DNA from: Gerris lacustris
Lineage: Eukaryota; Arthropoda; Insecta; Hemiptera; Gerridae
NCBI GenBank assembly: GCA_951217055.1
Contig: OX578276.1
Location: forward strand, 36,852,205-36,916,204
Length of the DNA: 64,000 bases
Direction: 5' to 3'
Below are positions 53,783-64,000 of this stretch, piece by piece. Position numbers and translations under genes: made by a program. The stretch's first letter is position 1. Each line of letters starts with the position of its first letter. The notes under the pieces were generated by a model, which saw nothing but the letters and a program-made list of their open reading frames with translations, ran no database searches and was not told the DNA's origin.

Positions 53783-56700
53783 CAGGGGCGGATACAGGAA
53801 ATTTTGGGGGGGGGGTCATAAGTAGTTGAAGACAACAGTACCGGGGGGTCTGGGGGGTATGGAATACCCCCCAGTCAAAGGGGGGGTCCGGGGGCACCCC
53901 CCCAGGAAAATTTTTAAAAATATACCCTGTGATATAGCGTTTTAATGCATTTTTATAGGCCATAAATATTGTTTTGAAAGAGCAAGAGTTTCTTACATTG
54001 TTGTATAAAAACTGAAAAATATTTGTAAACTTCCAAGCAAAAATTTAAAATTTCAAATGGTTTTGTTGAAAATAAATATTTTTTACAGTATTTATATGTT
54101 TATAAATACTGTATTTTATATGTTTATTATTTTGCTTCCGAGCTTACCGAAGGTTAAGGAAGCTATGTGATCGTTCTGAAGAACGAAAAAATTTTATATA
54201 TCTTATTTTAAAAATTCTAAGACAGAAATCCGTTACAGACATCAGGGAACATTTTTGGTCCCTTGTCTACCTGTCAGTCTGTCGCTCAATTTTTGCGAAC
54301 CACCATATCTTAAAAACAACTTTTCCGATGTTTATGAAATTTAGTTAGTAGGTCATAATTAGCTCATTGTTGGTCCCATATAAGTTTCAACCTTCTGCGC
54401 TTATTTGTTTATCTTCCACATGCTCACATACATTTATTTACAGCTATATCTTTAAAGTAATCATCTGATTTTTATGAAATTTGTATGGTATGTCGAAAGT
54501 AGCCTGCAGACAGCACCAGCCAAATTTCAACCGTCTGCGCACTTTAAATCGTAATAAATTAATATGTCTATATACTATAAAGTCGCATGGCTAACTGACT
54601 CACTGCGACTGACATTAATGTTTACCTACTTCCATTAGAGCTAGAGACTTGCGGTTTGCTCCATCCGACGCGCAACGTCCATATTGTGAACAAAAATAAT
54701 TATTCAAAGTTCACTTTTCCCCTTTCCCCTTAAAAAAATAAAAATTGCCGACTTGATTTTTAAGCTGTTTTGGGGGCTTATTGCGGCTAACCAGTGGTTC
54801 CCAACTTGTGGGTCGTTTTCTGAGGGGTCACCACCTTAAACAGAAAAAATCGGACATGGGGTTCTCGGAATTGTTCCTCACTTGAGGAAAAGTTCGAAAG
54901 AAAACACTCTCAGGAGGAAGCAGCATTGGACTTGGATGGGTGACCGTTTTGAACTAACTGATTGTTTTATCATTTTTCAAAAACAAATGTATATACATTA
55001 TTTTTATTTAATTATTTGAATTTTGGCGGTATTTTGACAGATGTAAACAAACTTTGACGTTTATCAAAAGCATCGCACTAATTATTAATAATTATGTTCA
55101 CTTATATCTTTTAAACTAATTAATGGAATTTCTTCGTTTTTTGTTACATTTTTGTTCCTTATTTTTTACCGCTTCCAACGATACGCTATAAGTCAAAAAC
55201 GTATTTATACTTTCGGTATTATTAACCGTCAAAGTTTCAAAATTCAAACATCGATAACTTCAAAATGGCGGCCAATATCTAAATTAAATTTAGTAGATTT
55301 GTTTGTCATACATTTGTACAGGTACATTCGAGCCAAATTTCAACTCGATCGGTCTACTTTTTGATTTTGTAAGATTTTTTAAATGTTTGCTGACTCAGCA
55401 AACTGGGTTCAAGATGGCGGAAAATATTGACTTTTCGGGCGGCACAGCTAAAAGTAACGGCTGATTTTTCTGCCAAGTTTCAACAGGTGCTACGATGATA
55501 ACACACATACAGATACATACATACGTCATGCTGAAAACCACTCAGGAGGTCTTAAAAAACCTAAAACGGATAATTCTAGTACAAGGTCCCAAAATTGGGG
55601 TTTTCAATTATATCTCGGAAACAGTGGGCTCTAGAAAAATATGTTACAGATAAATTAAAGCTTATTAAATTTCTTATTCTGATGCGTAGAGGGGAATGGT
55701 CAATGTAGAAAGTTGCGAGAACGAGCTTTTGGGCATGAACGTTTAATTTTTTAATAAGCAGCAAAATTGTATTTTGCTGAGGATTTCTCCAGGCTAATCC
55801 ACGCCCAAAGTCTACAATAGATTATATTTATAAAATTGAATGGAGTAGAAATATAAAAAATAAATAATAATATTACAAAAAAATGGAAGGTCTTAAAATA
55901 ATCATAAATAAATTAAATTAATGGCAACACTGCCCCATGCTCAACCTCCCAGAGGCGGGAACTAAATATTATATTGACTTCCTAACAAAGAACTTAAGTC
56001 AAATACGTCACATATTTCATGCACTCTACACCCCTCTTTTGAGCACTCATTTAGTGGACAAGAAGGTCCCGCATTCTCTCACGCCTCTGCCCCCCTCCCC
56101 CCTCCTCAAATGTACCTAGTACACAATTTATCCCTCAAAAAAGTATATTACTGCTCTTAGATGTTGTAAAGAAATTAAATATTCGGTCTGAACCCACTTT
56201 AATTAGCATTAAACATTAATTTTATATCCATTAAAACACTATTTTTAATATTTAAGGCTTTTTCCATCCCCTGCATCTCGTAAACTATTCCTTTTAGAGA
56301 AAATATTAATAAAACATTTTTTGTAGGAAATTTTATGTAGTTTTATTTAGTAAATTACTCTTTTTAGCTAGAGTCCGCGGTTTTCGAGTTATTCAAGAAA
56401 AACGAGAAAAAGTGATCTTTAAGAGCCCCCCTGAGGTAAAAATTATATTTTTCCAAAATGATCGATTTTCAATTACGTATATCTCGGAAACCGTTGGAAT
56501 TTCGCCAAATATGTATAGATACAATTTTATAGGAAATTTAATAAGCTTTAATTTTCATTTGTAACCTATTTTTCTAGAGTCCACCGTTTCCGAGATATAA
56601 TCGAAACTCCCATTTTTGGGACCTTCTTTTTTGAATTTTAATATTGTGTCGTATATTATTTGATAGGCCTTGATATGTACATTAAAGCTATTTTATTTGT

Positions 56701-56927
56701 TTATTTTTTAAACATTTTGTTCCGATTTATAATTTTGTTGTAGGTTAAAGGGTTTAAATATTTTTTTGTTATTAGGTTTTTTATTTATATTTATTTATTA
56801 GTTAAATTAATGCCCTTTTGTATTGTTTGTTTTTTAAAAATATAATTTTGGTACCTTTAAAAAAGGGTTTGGGGGGGGGGGGGGGGGGTCATGACCCCCA
56901 TGACCCCCCCCCTTGTATCCGCCCCTG
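53783..56927. mobile_element. non-autonomous hAT-type element, 8-bp TSD
   Basis: Ends CAGGGGCGGATACAGG and CTTGTATCCGCCCCTG; CCCGCCTG is duplicated on both sides (53775-53782, 56928-56935), the 8-bp TSD typical of hAT. G/C homopolymers follow each end. The interior has no transposase but holds several repeats: a dispersed repeat (54130-54560), AT-rich sequence, and an inverted pair at 55585-55660 and 56470-56625. Confidence 0.9.
56640..56855. repeat. second copy of a dispersed repeat
   Basis: Direct match to 46400-46620, ending at TATAATTTTGGTACC in both copies. Here it forms the right interior of the hAT-type element. Confidence 0.8.
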
Positions 56928-57090
56928 CCCGCCTGTTGGTCTTCAAATACCTGTTTTAAATCTAGGGTCCAGGAAAGTGGCGGTTGAAATTGTGTAACTT
57001 GTCTCCATATGGTCAAACCTTGTTAGAATTCCCCTACTTAAGTCGTCTACAACTTCTCCAACAGCAGGGAGAATTTGGCTTTTTGATATT

Positions 57091-58140
57091 CCTAAAATGT
57101 ATCACTTTTTTGTATGCATGTATGTATATATGTATATATGTATGTCACTCCAGACGATATCTCCTCTTAGGATGCACTTAAACATTTCAAAAAATTTTTA
57201 AAACGTCAATAATATCAAAAGAAAGGATGAGTTCGTTGGCCAGAATTTTTCGAGTTGATTTAGGGGTCAAATTTTGACAATTTAGGGTCAAAAATAGCAC
57301 AAAAACGTGTTTTTTTCCATATTACCCCCCCCCCCAGGGGGGGGGGGGGTAATATGGATATCAGCTTCTTCTCCTTGGCGGTGTTCCTGCAGTACTTCCC
57401 AAAGTTAACTGGTTGTACCCCACGCATCCTCTGCAAAGAAAGTAGTAGTTGCATGGGGTCATTCCTTGAAAGCTTAATTTGTATATTACTTATTTCTATT
57501 TTATTTGCTTTTTGATAATGGGAAAAATTTACAGCAATGATTATTGTGGCATCGAGAAGAGCCTTCAACAACACTGTTAAAAGGCTTTTCTCACACCGCC
57601 AAGGAGAAGAAGCTGATAAATATCTAAGTTGACAGTGTTGGGTCAGGAGAAAGTGCCAACATCACTTGGCGGGACAGAAAGTTGATTTCACAACTTTTTT
57701 GGACCACAGACTTGGCGGGGTGTTTTTTACCACACAAGTGGTTTTTGGTCAGATTTCATGACTTTTTTTACGGTCCCTAAGGAAGGATTCTCTAAACTGT
57801 TTATTCCCACACATTAGAGTCAAATAAAAGTGAAGTTAAGAGCTGGACAAGGTCTATGGAGATTGGAGAACTACGAGACCTATGACATTGAAAGAACTTA
57901 ACATTCTTATAGTAGCAGCATAATATAAAGATTTTTAGCGGCATTTGGCCACCTAGATATACTAACGTTGCTATCATTTGCGCATATCCAGCTGGATCCT
58001 GACCTTATATAAGTAACGAAGTGACCCCTTAATATTGTCTTAATTATATACCTTAATTATAAAGTATATATGTTAAAAGTAACTAATGGTATAATTACAA
58101 TAATATATATTATTATTACATATATTGCTGATTATTATTA
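57091..58140. repeat. foldback at 57358-57620 in otherwise plain sequence
   Basis: ATCAGCTTCTTCTCCTTGGC (57360) and its complement (57596-57617) form arms with a 210-bp centre. Just left, a C run and a G run (57325-57350) with CCATATTAC/GTAATATGG form another inverted pair. No gene recognised. Confidence 0.55.
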
Positions 58141-58148
58141 TTATTATC

Positions 58149-58149
<1 letters not shown>

Positions 58150-58228
<79 letters not shown>
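58150..58228. repeat. (TA)n microsatellite
   Basis: About 78 bp of TA repeats. Confidence 0.95.
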
Positions 58229-58239
58229 GGCTCACTACT

Positions 58240-58560
58240 TCGCATGACGCTTACTTGGTTTCTCGCTCCACATTGAGCATAGGAATAAGTTGATTAATTG
58301 TAGGGGGGGGGGGGGCACTAGGGCTCTAGAAAAATCCAAAAAGCCCTCATTTATTGAAATCGGTTCAGTAGTTTAGGCTGTAGGTGCGTCAACGTTAAAG
58401 TGACTGTTCGCTAGCTTGGTTTCTCGCTCCGCGTTCAGCGTAGGGATGAGTTATCTAAATTTTTTTGATCTAGGAATGCACTAGGGCCCTAGACGAATCC
58501 AAAAAGCCCTCATTCATTAAAATCGGTTCAGCAGTTTAGGCTGTAGGTGCGTCAACGTAA
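58240..58560. repeat. two tandem copies of a ~163-bp unit
   Basis: TTGGTTTCTCGCTCC recurs at 58254 and 58416; AAGCCCTCATT at 58341 and 58504; AATCGGTTCAG and GGCTGTAGGTGCGTCAACGT also recur. The copies differ by about 15 percent, by eye. Confidence 0.8.
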
Positions 58561-59880
58561 ATTGAAGGAAGAATAAGAATAAGAATAAGAAGTCATCAAA
58601 ACTACCATTTTCAAACCTATTTTTCTCTACTTCTACTTGACCGATTTCGACATTTTTTTTTTTAATTTTGATTTTATTTAGGTAGCTTGTATGTATTCCA
58701 CGCTGCAGACCCTCAAAAACCCTAGTTCGTCACTTTTGTTAAATTTTAACTTTTTGACTTGGCGGGGCGGAACGCTGCTGCGTTCCTAAATAAATACAAA
58801 ATACTTTTGTACCCCGTACCCCTGTGTACCAATTTTTTTTTTCACCCATCCATATTCTAAACCAAAATTTTCCTATATTATCATAAGGCAATAATACGCA
58901 GATTTCTTTGGAAATTCGCTCATTAAGTCATGGTGCATGACTGGACTTTTTAACAATATGTGGATTTTAAATTCCGCACATCATCAGTCCCATACACTTA
59001 ATCCGAGCCAGATAACTAAAAAAGTTGGTATGGACTAGAGGCAGAGAGCTATCGATCGATGGTTTTTACTATTGTTGACTTTCGACAATTTAATTGCCAC
59101 TATCGATAGTCAATGATTGTTTTTTATTCAGCATTTATTACAGAATTAAAAAGTTATAAAAAATATTTCAATAGTATTTTACTGTTTTTGGATAGATAAA
59201 TTAATCTTTAGCTCATTTCTTGTGACTCATTTTAAGCTTAGTTTAATTATGGTAAATATATTACCCTATTAATAACTAACAATATCCTGAAAAAATATTT
59301 GAAAATAATTTCTATTTGTAAAAATTACAACAAAAAAGAATCAAATTTGGTTAAGGAATACCTACATATTTCAAACCTAGAATAGGTTATTGAGTTTTTA
59401 TGCATTATTTTTTTTAAATTTTCCGGGGTGGCCCCGGGCCCTCCCTCCCCTGGGGGGTATTCTATACCCCCCGGTAGATTGGCGCCCTCCCTTTGCATAT
59501 CTTCCACCGCCCTCTGCACGTTCCCAGTCCACCCCTGCCAGAGAATGATGTGACAAGACAATTGGAAAGGAACTGTTTTGGCGGAGTTTTTGTTCTTTAA
59601 GATTAAGATTAGACGGGGAAGGGACTAGTAGGCTAGGGCTAGCCTGAATTATGTTTATGTATGTGTATGTATTTGATTACACTTTGTTTTGTGAAAAAGC
59701 CGCCTTAAACAACACATTAATGACACTAACACCACCTTTGACAACAAAATACACAAGGGAAATAGTAACTATACTCACTTACTCACCTACTCATCAGTGC
59801 TACAGACCTTATATTATACTTTTTTGTTATATTAACATTAAAATTATTGTTATATTATTTTATTGTGTAAAAACTATTAA
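58561..59880. other. intergenic, with a hAT-like end near 59537
   Basis: 59410-59540 is GC-rich (GGGGGGTATTCTATACCCCC) and ends CCACCCCTGCC, resembling the right end of a CAGGGGTGG-type hAT element; no matching left end found. The rest shows nothing. Confidence 0.4.
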
Positions 59881-60325
59881 TAGTTTTAGCGATCTTTAAC
59901 ACTTCATAGCGGTGTCGCTGTTTGTTTTACTAAAAAATGGCACTTGAAAAAAATGTTTGTTTCATTGAATAGATGAAGTTAAATTTTTTCCCGACCTAAA
60001 ATTCCAATTTTAAATTTGAAGTTCACGTTTACGCGAGCGTTGTGCGTGAACGATTGGACGGATAACGTTGTCCAACGAAGTCGTCCTGAGCATTGGTAAA
60101 ATGAACATGTCTACCAAATTTCATCATATCGGTCATCTTTTATTCAAGTTATTGTCACACGTTTCAAGGATTCGTGGACACACAGACCGACACGAGACCA
60201 AAACTTTTCTCTGATGTCTGAAACAGATTTCTGTCTTGGAATTTTTAAAATCGGAGACATAAAATGTTTTTACTCATAAGTGAACACAATGCTTCCGTTA
60301 CCTTCGGTAAGCTCGAAAGAAAAAT
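59880..60325. repeat. dispersed repeat, inverted relative to 30590-30910
   Basis: AGCGGTGTCGCTGTTTG, GTTTACGCGAGCGTTG, AACGAAGTCGTCCTGAGCA and a GACACACAGACCGACACGAG end mirror the 30.6-kb copy. The 3' part (CAGATTTCTGTCTTGG to GGTAAGCTCG) matches the 17.7/19.0/54.1-kb repeats, so the two families form one longer unit. Confidence 0.65.
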
Positions 60326-61573
60326 AACAATCTCGCTATATTTTACGGAAATATTGTTCAATATAATGAAGAAATAACAATAACATTTAAAATTAAATAA
60401 CAGCATAAATTAAAAATGTAAGTAAGAAATAAAGTCGTACAGAAGAGACTAGTAAATAATTTCTTTTAATAACTTGAAATTAAATTTGTATAAAACTTTG
60501 GTAGAAACAATCATAAGATTAATAAAATATACATAATTAAATTGATATTAAGAAGAATAAGGAACACAACTTTTGTGAAATCAAGGAATATCTGCAAGAG
60601 TAAACCTGCAATAACTATTATTACACCGTGTATACCAATTAACAGTAAGTTAAAAAGAAATAAATTTAAAATTTTTATTCAACAAGAAAAATGAGGTAAT
60701 AGTACAACACATACAAATAATAAGTTATGTAAAACTTAATAAATATTAAAAAGTCACCACAGTTGAATCTTGTTAATTAAAGTAAATATATCAAGAAAAG
60801 TTTTTTTTTAAGTAAAAAAATGCACTCATAAATACCTAAACATAAAATTTAACAATAACTAAAAAAATATAGTTTAACATTTTTTAATCTCTAAAATATC
60901 ACAAAATATGGTGTTAAAGCTCTAACAACAATTTTTAGTATCAAATAAAACCAAACAACACAAATAAAAGAACATAAACTGATAATTAGTTTATTATTAT
61001 AGGAGTAGGAAAATTCAAACTCAAAATTAATAGTCAAATTCTCTTAAATAGGTACACTATATTAACTGTACAACTAACTTAGCTATTATGAGAAAAGTAA
61101 TAAATACTAAAATACTTTTTGCATTTTGAGAAAATAAACTTGGACCACTTTAAACCCAGATGGCACCAAGAGATCAATTGACACTGGTAACTAAAAGAGA
61201 ACCGAACATTCTACTTATTTCCTTCTAATCAAAATATCATGCCAGATTGTAATGAAATAGCATTGATTAGTATTTCTATTTATTATAGGACTTTAAAGTA
61301 TTAAAAACTAAATTGCACTTAGAGATCAATACACTATAATAAATAAATAACTATAAGATAATAATAATAAGAAATAACTAAATAAAAACGTAATTCAATT
61401 TTGTTATTGACAATTTTGTCAATACTAACTAAATCATACAAAATTATAATTCTTAGTTTACCCTACTTGCATAATATAATTATTATATAGTAATACAAAT
61501 TAGTTCCTACTCACAACATGTAAGAAATTGTTATACAAATAAACAATTGTTATACAACAAACATAATGACTAG
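60326..61573. other. AT-rich stretch without gene
   Basis: Very AT-rich; AGTCACCACAGTT at 60750 repeats a short segment of the 11.9-kb region (AAAAAGTCACCACAGTT). Nothing else assigned. Confidence 0.45.
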
Positions 61574-62659
61574 TGTAACAGTTTGGTTTTATGTGCCGCT
61601 GCTCGAGCCGGAGGTAGGGTGAGTTCTGCTACTTGGGATAAAAAATAATAGGAATTTAGGAATTTAGGAAAGCGCCACCTCGCCTAGGATATATAGGAAT
61701 TAGGGGTTTCCAGGGATGACGAGGGATCCCTGGTAGGATATAGGATAGAAGGTGGGAAAAAGGGATTAACGGGACGGGGACAGAGGTTATTGGGATTATC
61801 CCTGACGGGGATTACCTTATGAAACTAACTCCCAGATATAATTACAAAAAAAAGATGGATTTGAAAGTATATTCCCCATAAAAGTATTTACAACAAAAAA
61901 ATATTACATATAAAAGAAAATTACTGTCAAGGCCTTGAAATCAAATGAACTTATAAATTTTTAAATCAATAAAAATAATAAAAAAAAGAAGAGAAATAGG
62001 GAGACCGGCGGCTTCAGTTGGTGGTGACTCCCGTGGTGAACTCCAAATGAGATTGGGGTGGTAAAAAGAAGTATTTAAATACCTGATGGTTTCGGGTTGT
62101 GAAAATGGCTCGGTTGAGTCGAGATAATTTGCGGTGCGATCCCTAGATCCCTGGTCTCGCCGCTCCGGATTACCTCTGCCGGAATTTATTCCCTGTTCCG
62201 TAGAAGTCGGGTCGGGTACCGCACCACACGTATTCTTTGTGATCTATCTCCAGATAATTAGGGGAACTATCCGCAACTAACGGGTAGGTCCTGCAAAGAA
62301 ACGATCTAATCCGGCCACGGCCGACACAACACAACCTGGTCACAGAGCCTAGCCCAGACTGACCATCCTAGTGCCCCCTCCTTATGTGTTCTTCTTAGTT
62401 CCCTGGACCTCGGAACCAAACAAAACAGTAGTTCTAATACTCATACACTCTCACACATACACACACACACTCTCATAACAATAAAAACATTCATACCTAC
62501 AGTAAATTAAAAGAAAGAATTTTACATAACTAGAACCTTCAAAATAAACAAAACAGATAAACTCTTAGATCTAAACCGTGTTGCTTCCTACAAGCAATAA
62601 ACCCGGGATAGATCGAACATACTTTAAAAAATATCAACCAATAAATCTTGGTTGTTACA
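61574..62659. mobile_element. solo LTR, ~1.09 kb
   Basis: Begins TGTAAC and ends GTTACA, a perfect TG...CA inverted terminus. CTAG is duplicated on both sides (61570-61573, 62660-62663). The interior is much more GC-rich than its surroundings and has no open frame of note. A 4-bp TSD suggests a Ty3/Gypsy-type element that recombined to a single LTR. Confidence 0.65.
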
Positions 62660-62774
62660 CTAGGACTAGACTAATTAATTTCATTCCAATTTTTTTATTC
62701 TCTTAAAAACTATAAAAACATGTCTCAAGCCTTCTTTTCAATCAACAACCCTAATTACACAGAAATATGCTACA

Positions 62775-63305
62775 CTATTTTTTTCTTTTTTCTAGCATTT
62801 GAATTTTATTATTCAATTCTTCTTCTTGTCTTAAGGTTTGAAGTTTCAACAACTTTCTTTCTTCTTCCAATTTTTTAATTTCCATTGATAGTTTTCTTTG
62901 TTTCTTCTTCAGTCTGATTTTTTTTTTAGAATCTTCCAGATAATTTTCATATCTCCTATGAGATGCTCTAACATTAGTTAACATAGCTTGAGTGATGGAA
63001 TGTTTTGAATGGTTTCAAAACGTCTAATCGAATTTTCTACAATCCTTTGAGCCACAAGACTAGATTCTTTTAAGTTCTCCACTAATAAGGCCTTATTTAC
63101 AGAAAATCCACTTTCTACAGAGGCATTTCCATGAGAAAACAAAAGGGCTAACTTAACAATTTGCCACAATTCAGCAAACATTTGCTTTCCTGACAGTAAC
63201 TCAGAGTAAAAATCATCAAGCCTTTTTGAAGGAAGACCTTTGACTAAAAAAATGTCGAAATGGCTTTTTAGTGCAGAATGAGATTCAATACAAAGTATTA
63301 AGTTA
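62775..63305 (-). pseudogene. hAT-like C-terminal fragment
   Basis: Minus strand: ALKSHFDIFLVKGLPSKRLD, LWQIVKLALLFSHGNASVES with GFSVNKALLVENLKE, then after a frameshift near 62985 a very basic/acidic helix (LKKKQRKLSMEIKKLEEERK). The HGNAxVExGFSxNK motif marks the dimerisation region of a hAT-like family widespread in arthropods; assignment is from memory. The 5' part is missing; LINE-5 abuts it. Confidence 0.5.
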
Positions 63306-63309
63306 ACTA

Positions 63310-64000
63310 ATTTTTTTTTTCATAGTTCCTGGAAAATTTCCACTTCTTTTAGATACAGAAAACCTCGTCCGATTATTTTTTCGTCGTCGGATAATGCCTC
63401 CTGTGTTGTTGTTGGAACTTGGTGTTTGTCTCTTAGATCTTGAAGACCTGGGCAGTCACATAGAATATGTGCCACGGTCAGAATTGCATTACATCGTCTA
63501 CATTTGGGCACTTCTTTGTCTCTCGAAAATAAATAGTTGTGCGTCAGTCGCGTGTGTCCAATTCGAAGGCGGCATAAAATGTTTTCTTCGTGTCTGTTTT
63601 GTCGGTGCGCAGTCGTCCATTTTAAAATTGTTGTTTTTATTGGCCTCAATTTGTTCTCTCTACACAAGTTCTAGTTTTTTTGCCACACCTCCTTTATAGC
63701 TGCGTTGATAGAAGCATATAGATCTTTAGCGTAGACCGCTGTTTGAGTTGGAAGTCCGTCCATTGTTGCGGTTTGTGCCAACCGATCGGCGTTTTCATTC
63801 CCTGGAATTCCTGAGTGTCCAGTGACCCAGAAGAACTGAGCATTGATTCCATTGTCATGAAGGCATTGTCGGATTTTGAGGACAGTCTGATTTTCACTGT
63901 ACAATTTGCCTAAAGCTTGAAGAGAACTCAAGGAGTCAGAGTAGACAACGATACTTCTAATTCCTTCTACTGCCGCATAATATATTGCTTGATATATTCC
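63310..64000 (-). mobile_element. LINE-5: 3' end of an RNase H LINE, runs off the window
   Basis: Poly-A at 63311-63320 (minus strand). Encodes the end of RNase H (VVYSDSLSSLQALGK, then HSGIPGNENADRLAQ) and the C-terminal zinc segment (ENILCRLRIGHTRLTHNYLF, KCRRCNAILTVAHILCDC). One in-frame TAG after EVWQKN (63671-63673) breaks the frame. Related to LINE-1 and LINE-3. Confidence 0.82.

Larger units (their letters stand above)
53225..57090 (-). pseudogene. hAT transposase pseudogene, C-terminal part, split by insertion
   Basis: Right piece (56936-57090): ILPAVGEVVDDLSRGILTRF and TATFLDPRFK, the LDPRFK signature of hAT transposases. Then EDQQAG and, across the inserted element, EKKQVIGFVKKLVYEHFG (53772 down). 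An intron (donor at 53571, acceptor before 53468) leads to TTMAIAEVQRYMDHEPL, PLTWWNKYHHMHP and, in another frame, ATSVPCGRIFSKAGLVVSER, the hAT dimerisation domain, with the usual SER-IFS Glu changed to Gly. Two frameshifts and a stop make it inactive. Confidence 0.8.

Overview
The window is AT-rich nuclear DNA from an arthropod, most likely an insect. It has spliced genes with GT/AG introns, long (TA)n tracts, and insect-type transposons (PIF/Harbinger with a MADF partner gene, BEL/Pao, I/Jockey-like and L1-like LINEs, hAT). Order and species cannot be fixed from this sequence. I see no rRNA, CRISPR or bacterial-type operon.

Only two host-like genes are well supported. The first ~8.8 kb (+) holds the last four exons of an HTATSF1 (Tat-SF1/CUS2) splicing-factor gene. 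Its introns carry a tRNA-derived foldback, a palindromic element with 102-bp repeats, a 40-bp minisatellite and a MULE-like element with a 10-bp target-site duplication (TSD). At 29.6-31.7 kb (-) lie three clean exons of a Myb/SANT-like DNA-binding protein, with a possible C2HC zinc-finger exon beyond them.

Nearly everything else is nested mobile DNA. 9.1-14.9 kb: a TIR element containing a decayed minus-strand LINE (LINE-1), itself broken by a CAGGG-ended DNA transposon that holds a smaller MITE. 15.1-16.9 kb: three consecutive foldbacks. 17.7-18.5 kb: a dispersed repeat pair around a Harbinger-type MITE. 20.1-21.6 kb: Harbinger-1. 21.7-28.2 kb: Harbinger-2, with a transposase gene (+) and a MADF/BESS gene (-) whose exons interlock; it was later hit by a foldback and by a 5'-truncated LINE (LINE-2) with a 17-bp TSD. 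33.6-43.6 kb: a decayed RNase H LINE (LINE-3), split by a young BEL/Pao retrotransposon (36480-42282) with two apparently identical LTRs. 43.1-46.0 kb: a 799-bp-arm inverted duplication over LINE fragments. 48.0-52.4 kb: the best-preserved LINE (LINE-4). 53.2-57.1 kb: a hAT transposase pseudogene interrupted by a second hAT-type element with an 8-bp TSD. 61.6-62.7 kb: a solo LTR. 62.8-64.0 kb: a hAT-like fragment and the 3' end of another RNase H LINE (LINE-5).

The points most worth follow-up are: (1) LINE-4, where ORF1 and ORF2 share one frame, are separated only by a single UGA, and no AUG precedes the endonuclease core, which suggests stop-codon readthrough; (2) the interlocked opposite-strand genes of Harbinger-2; (3) an indel-free 799-bp inverted duplication; (4) a recurring hammerhead-like CTGAAGA-N-hairpin-GAAA motif in several unrelated foldbacks.
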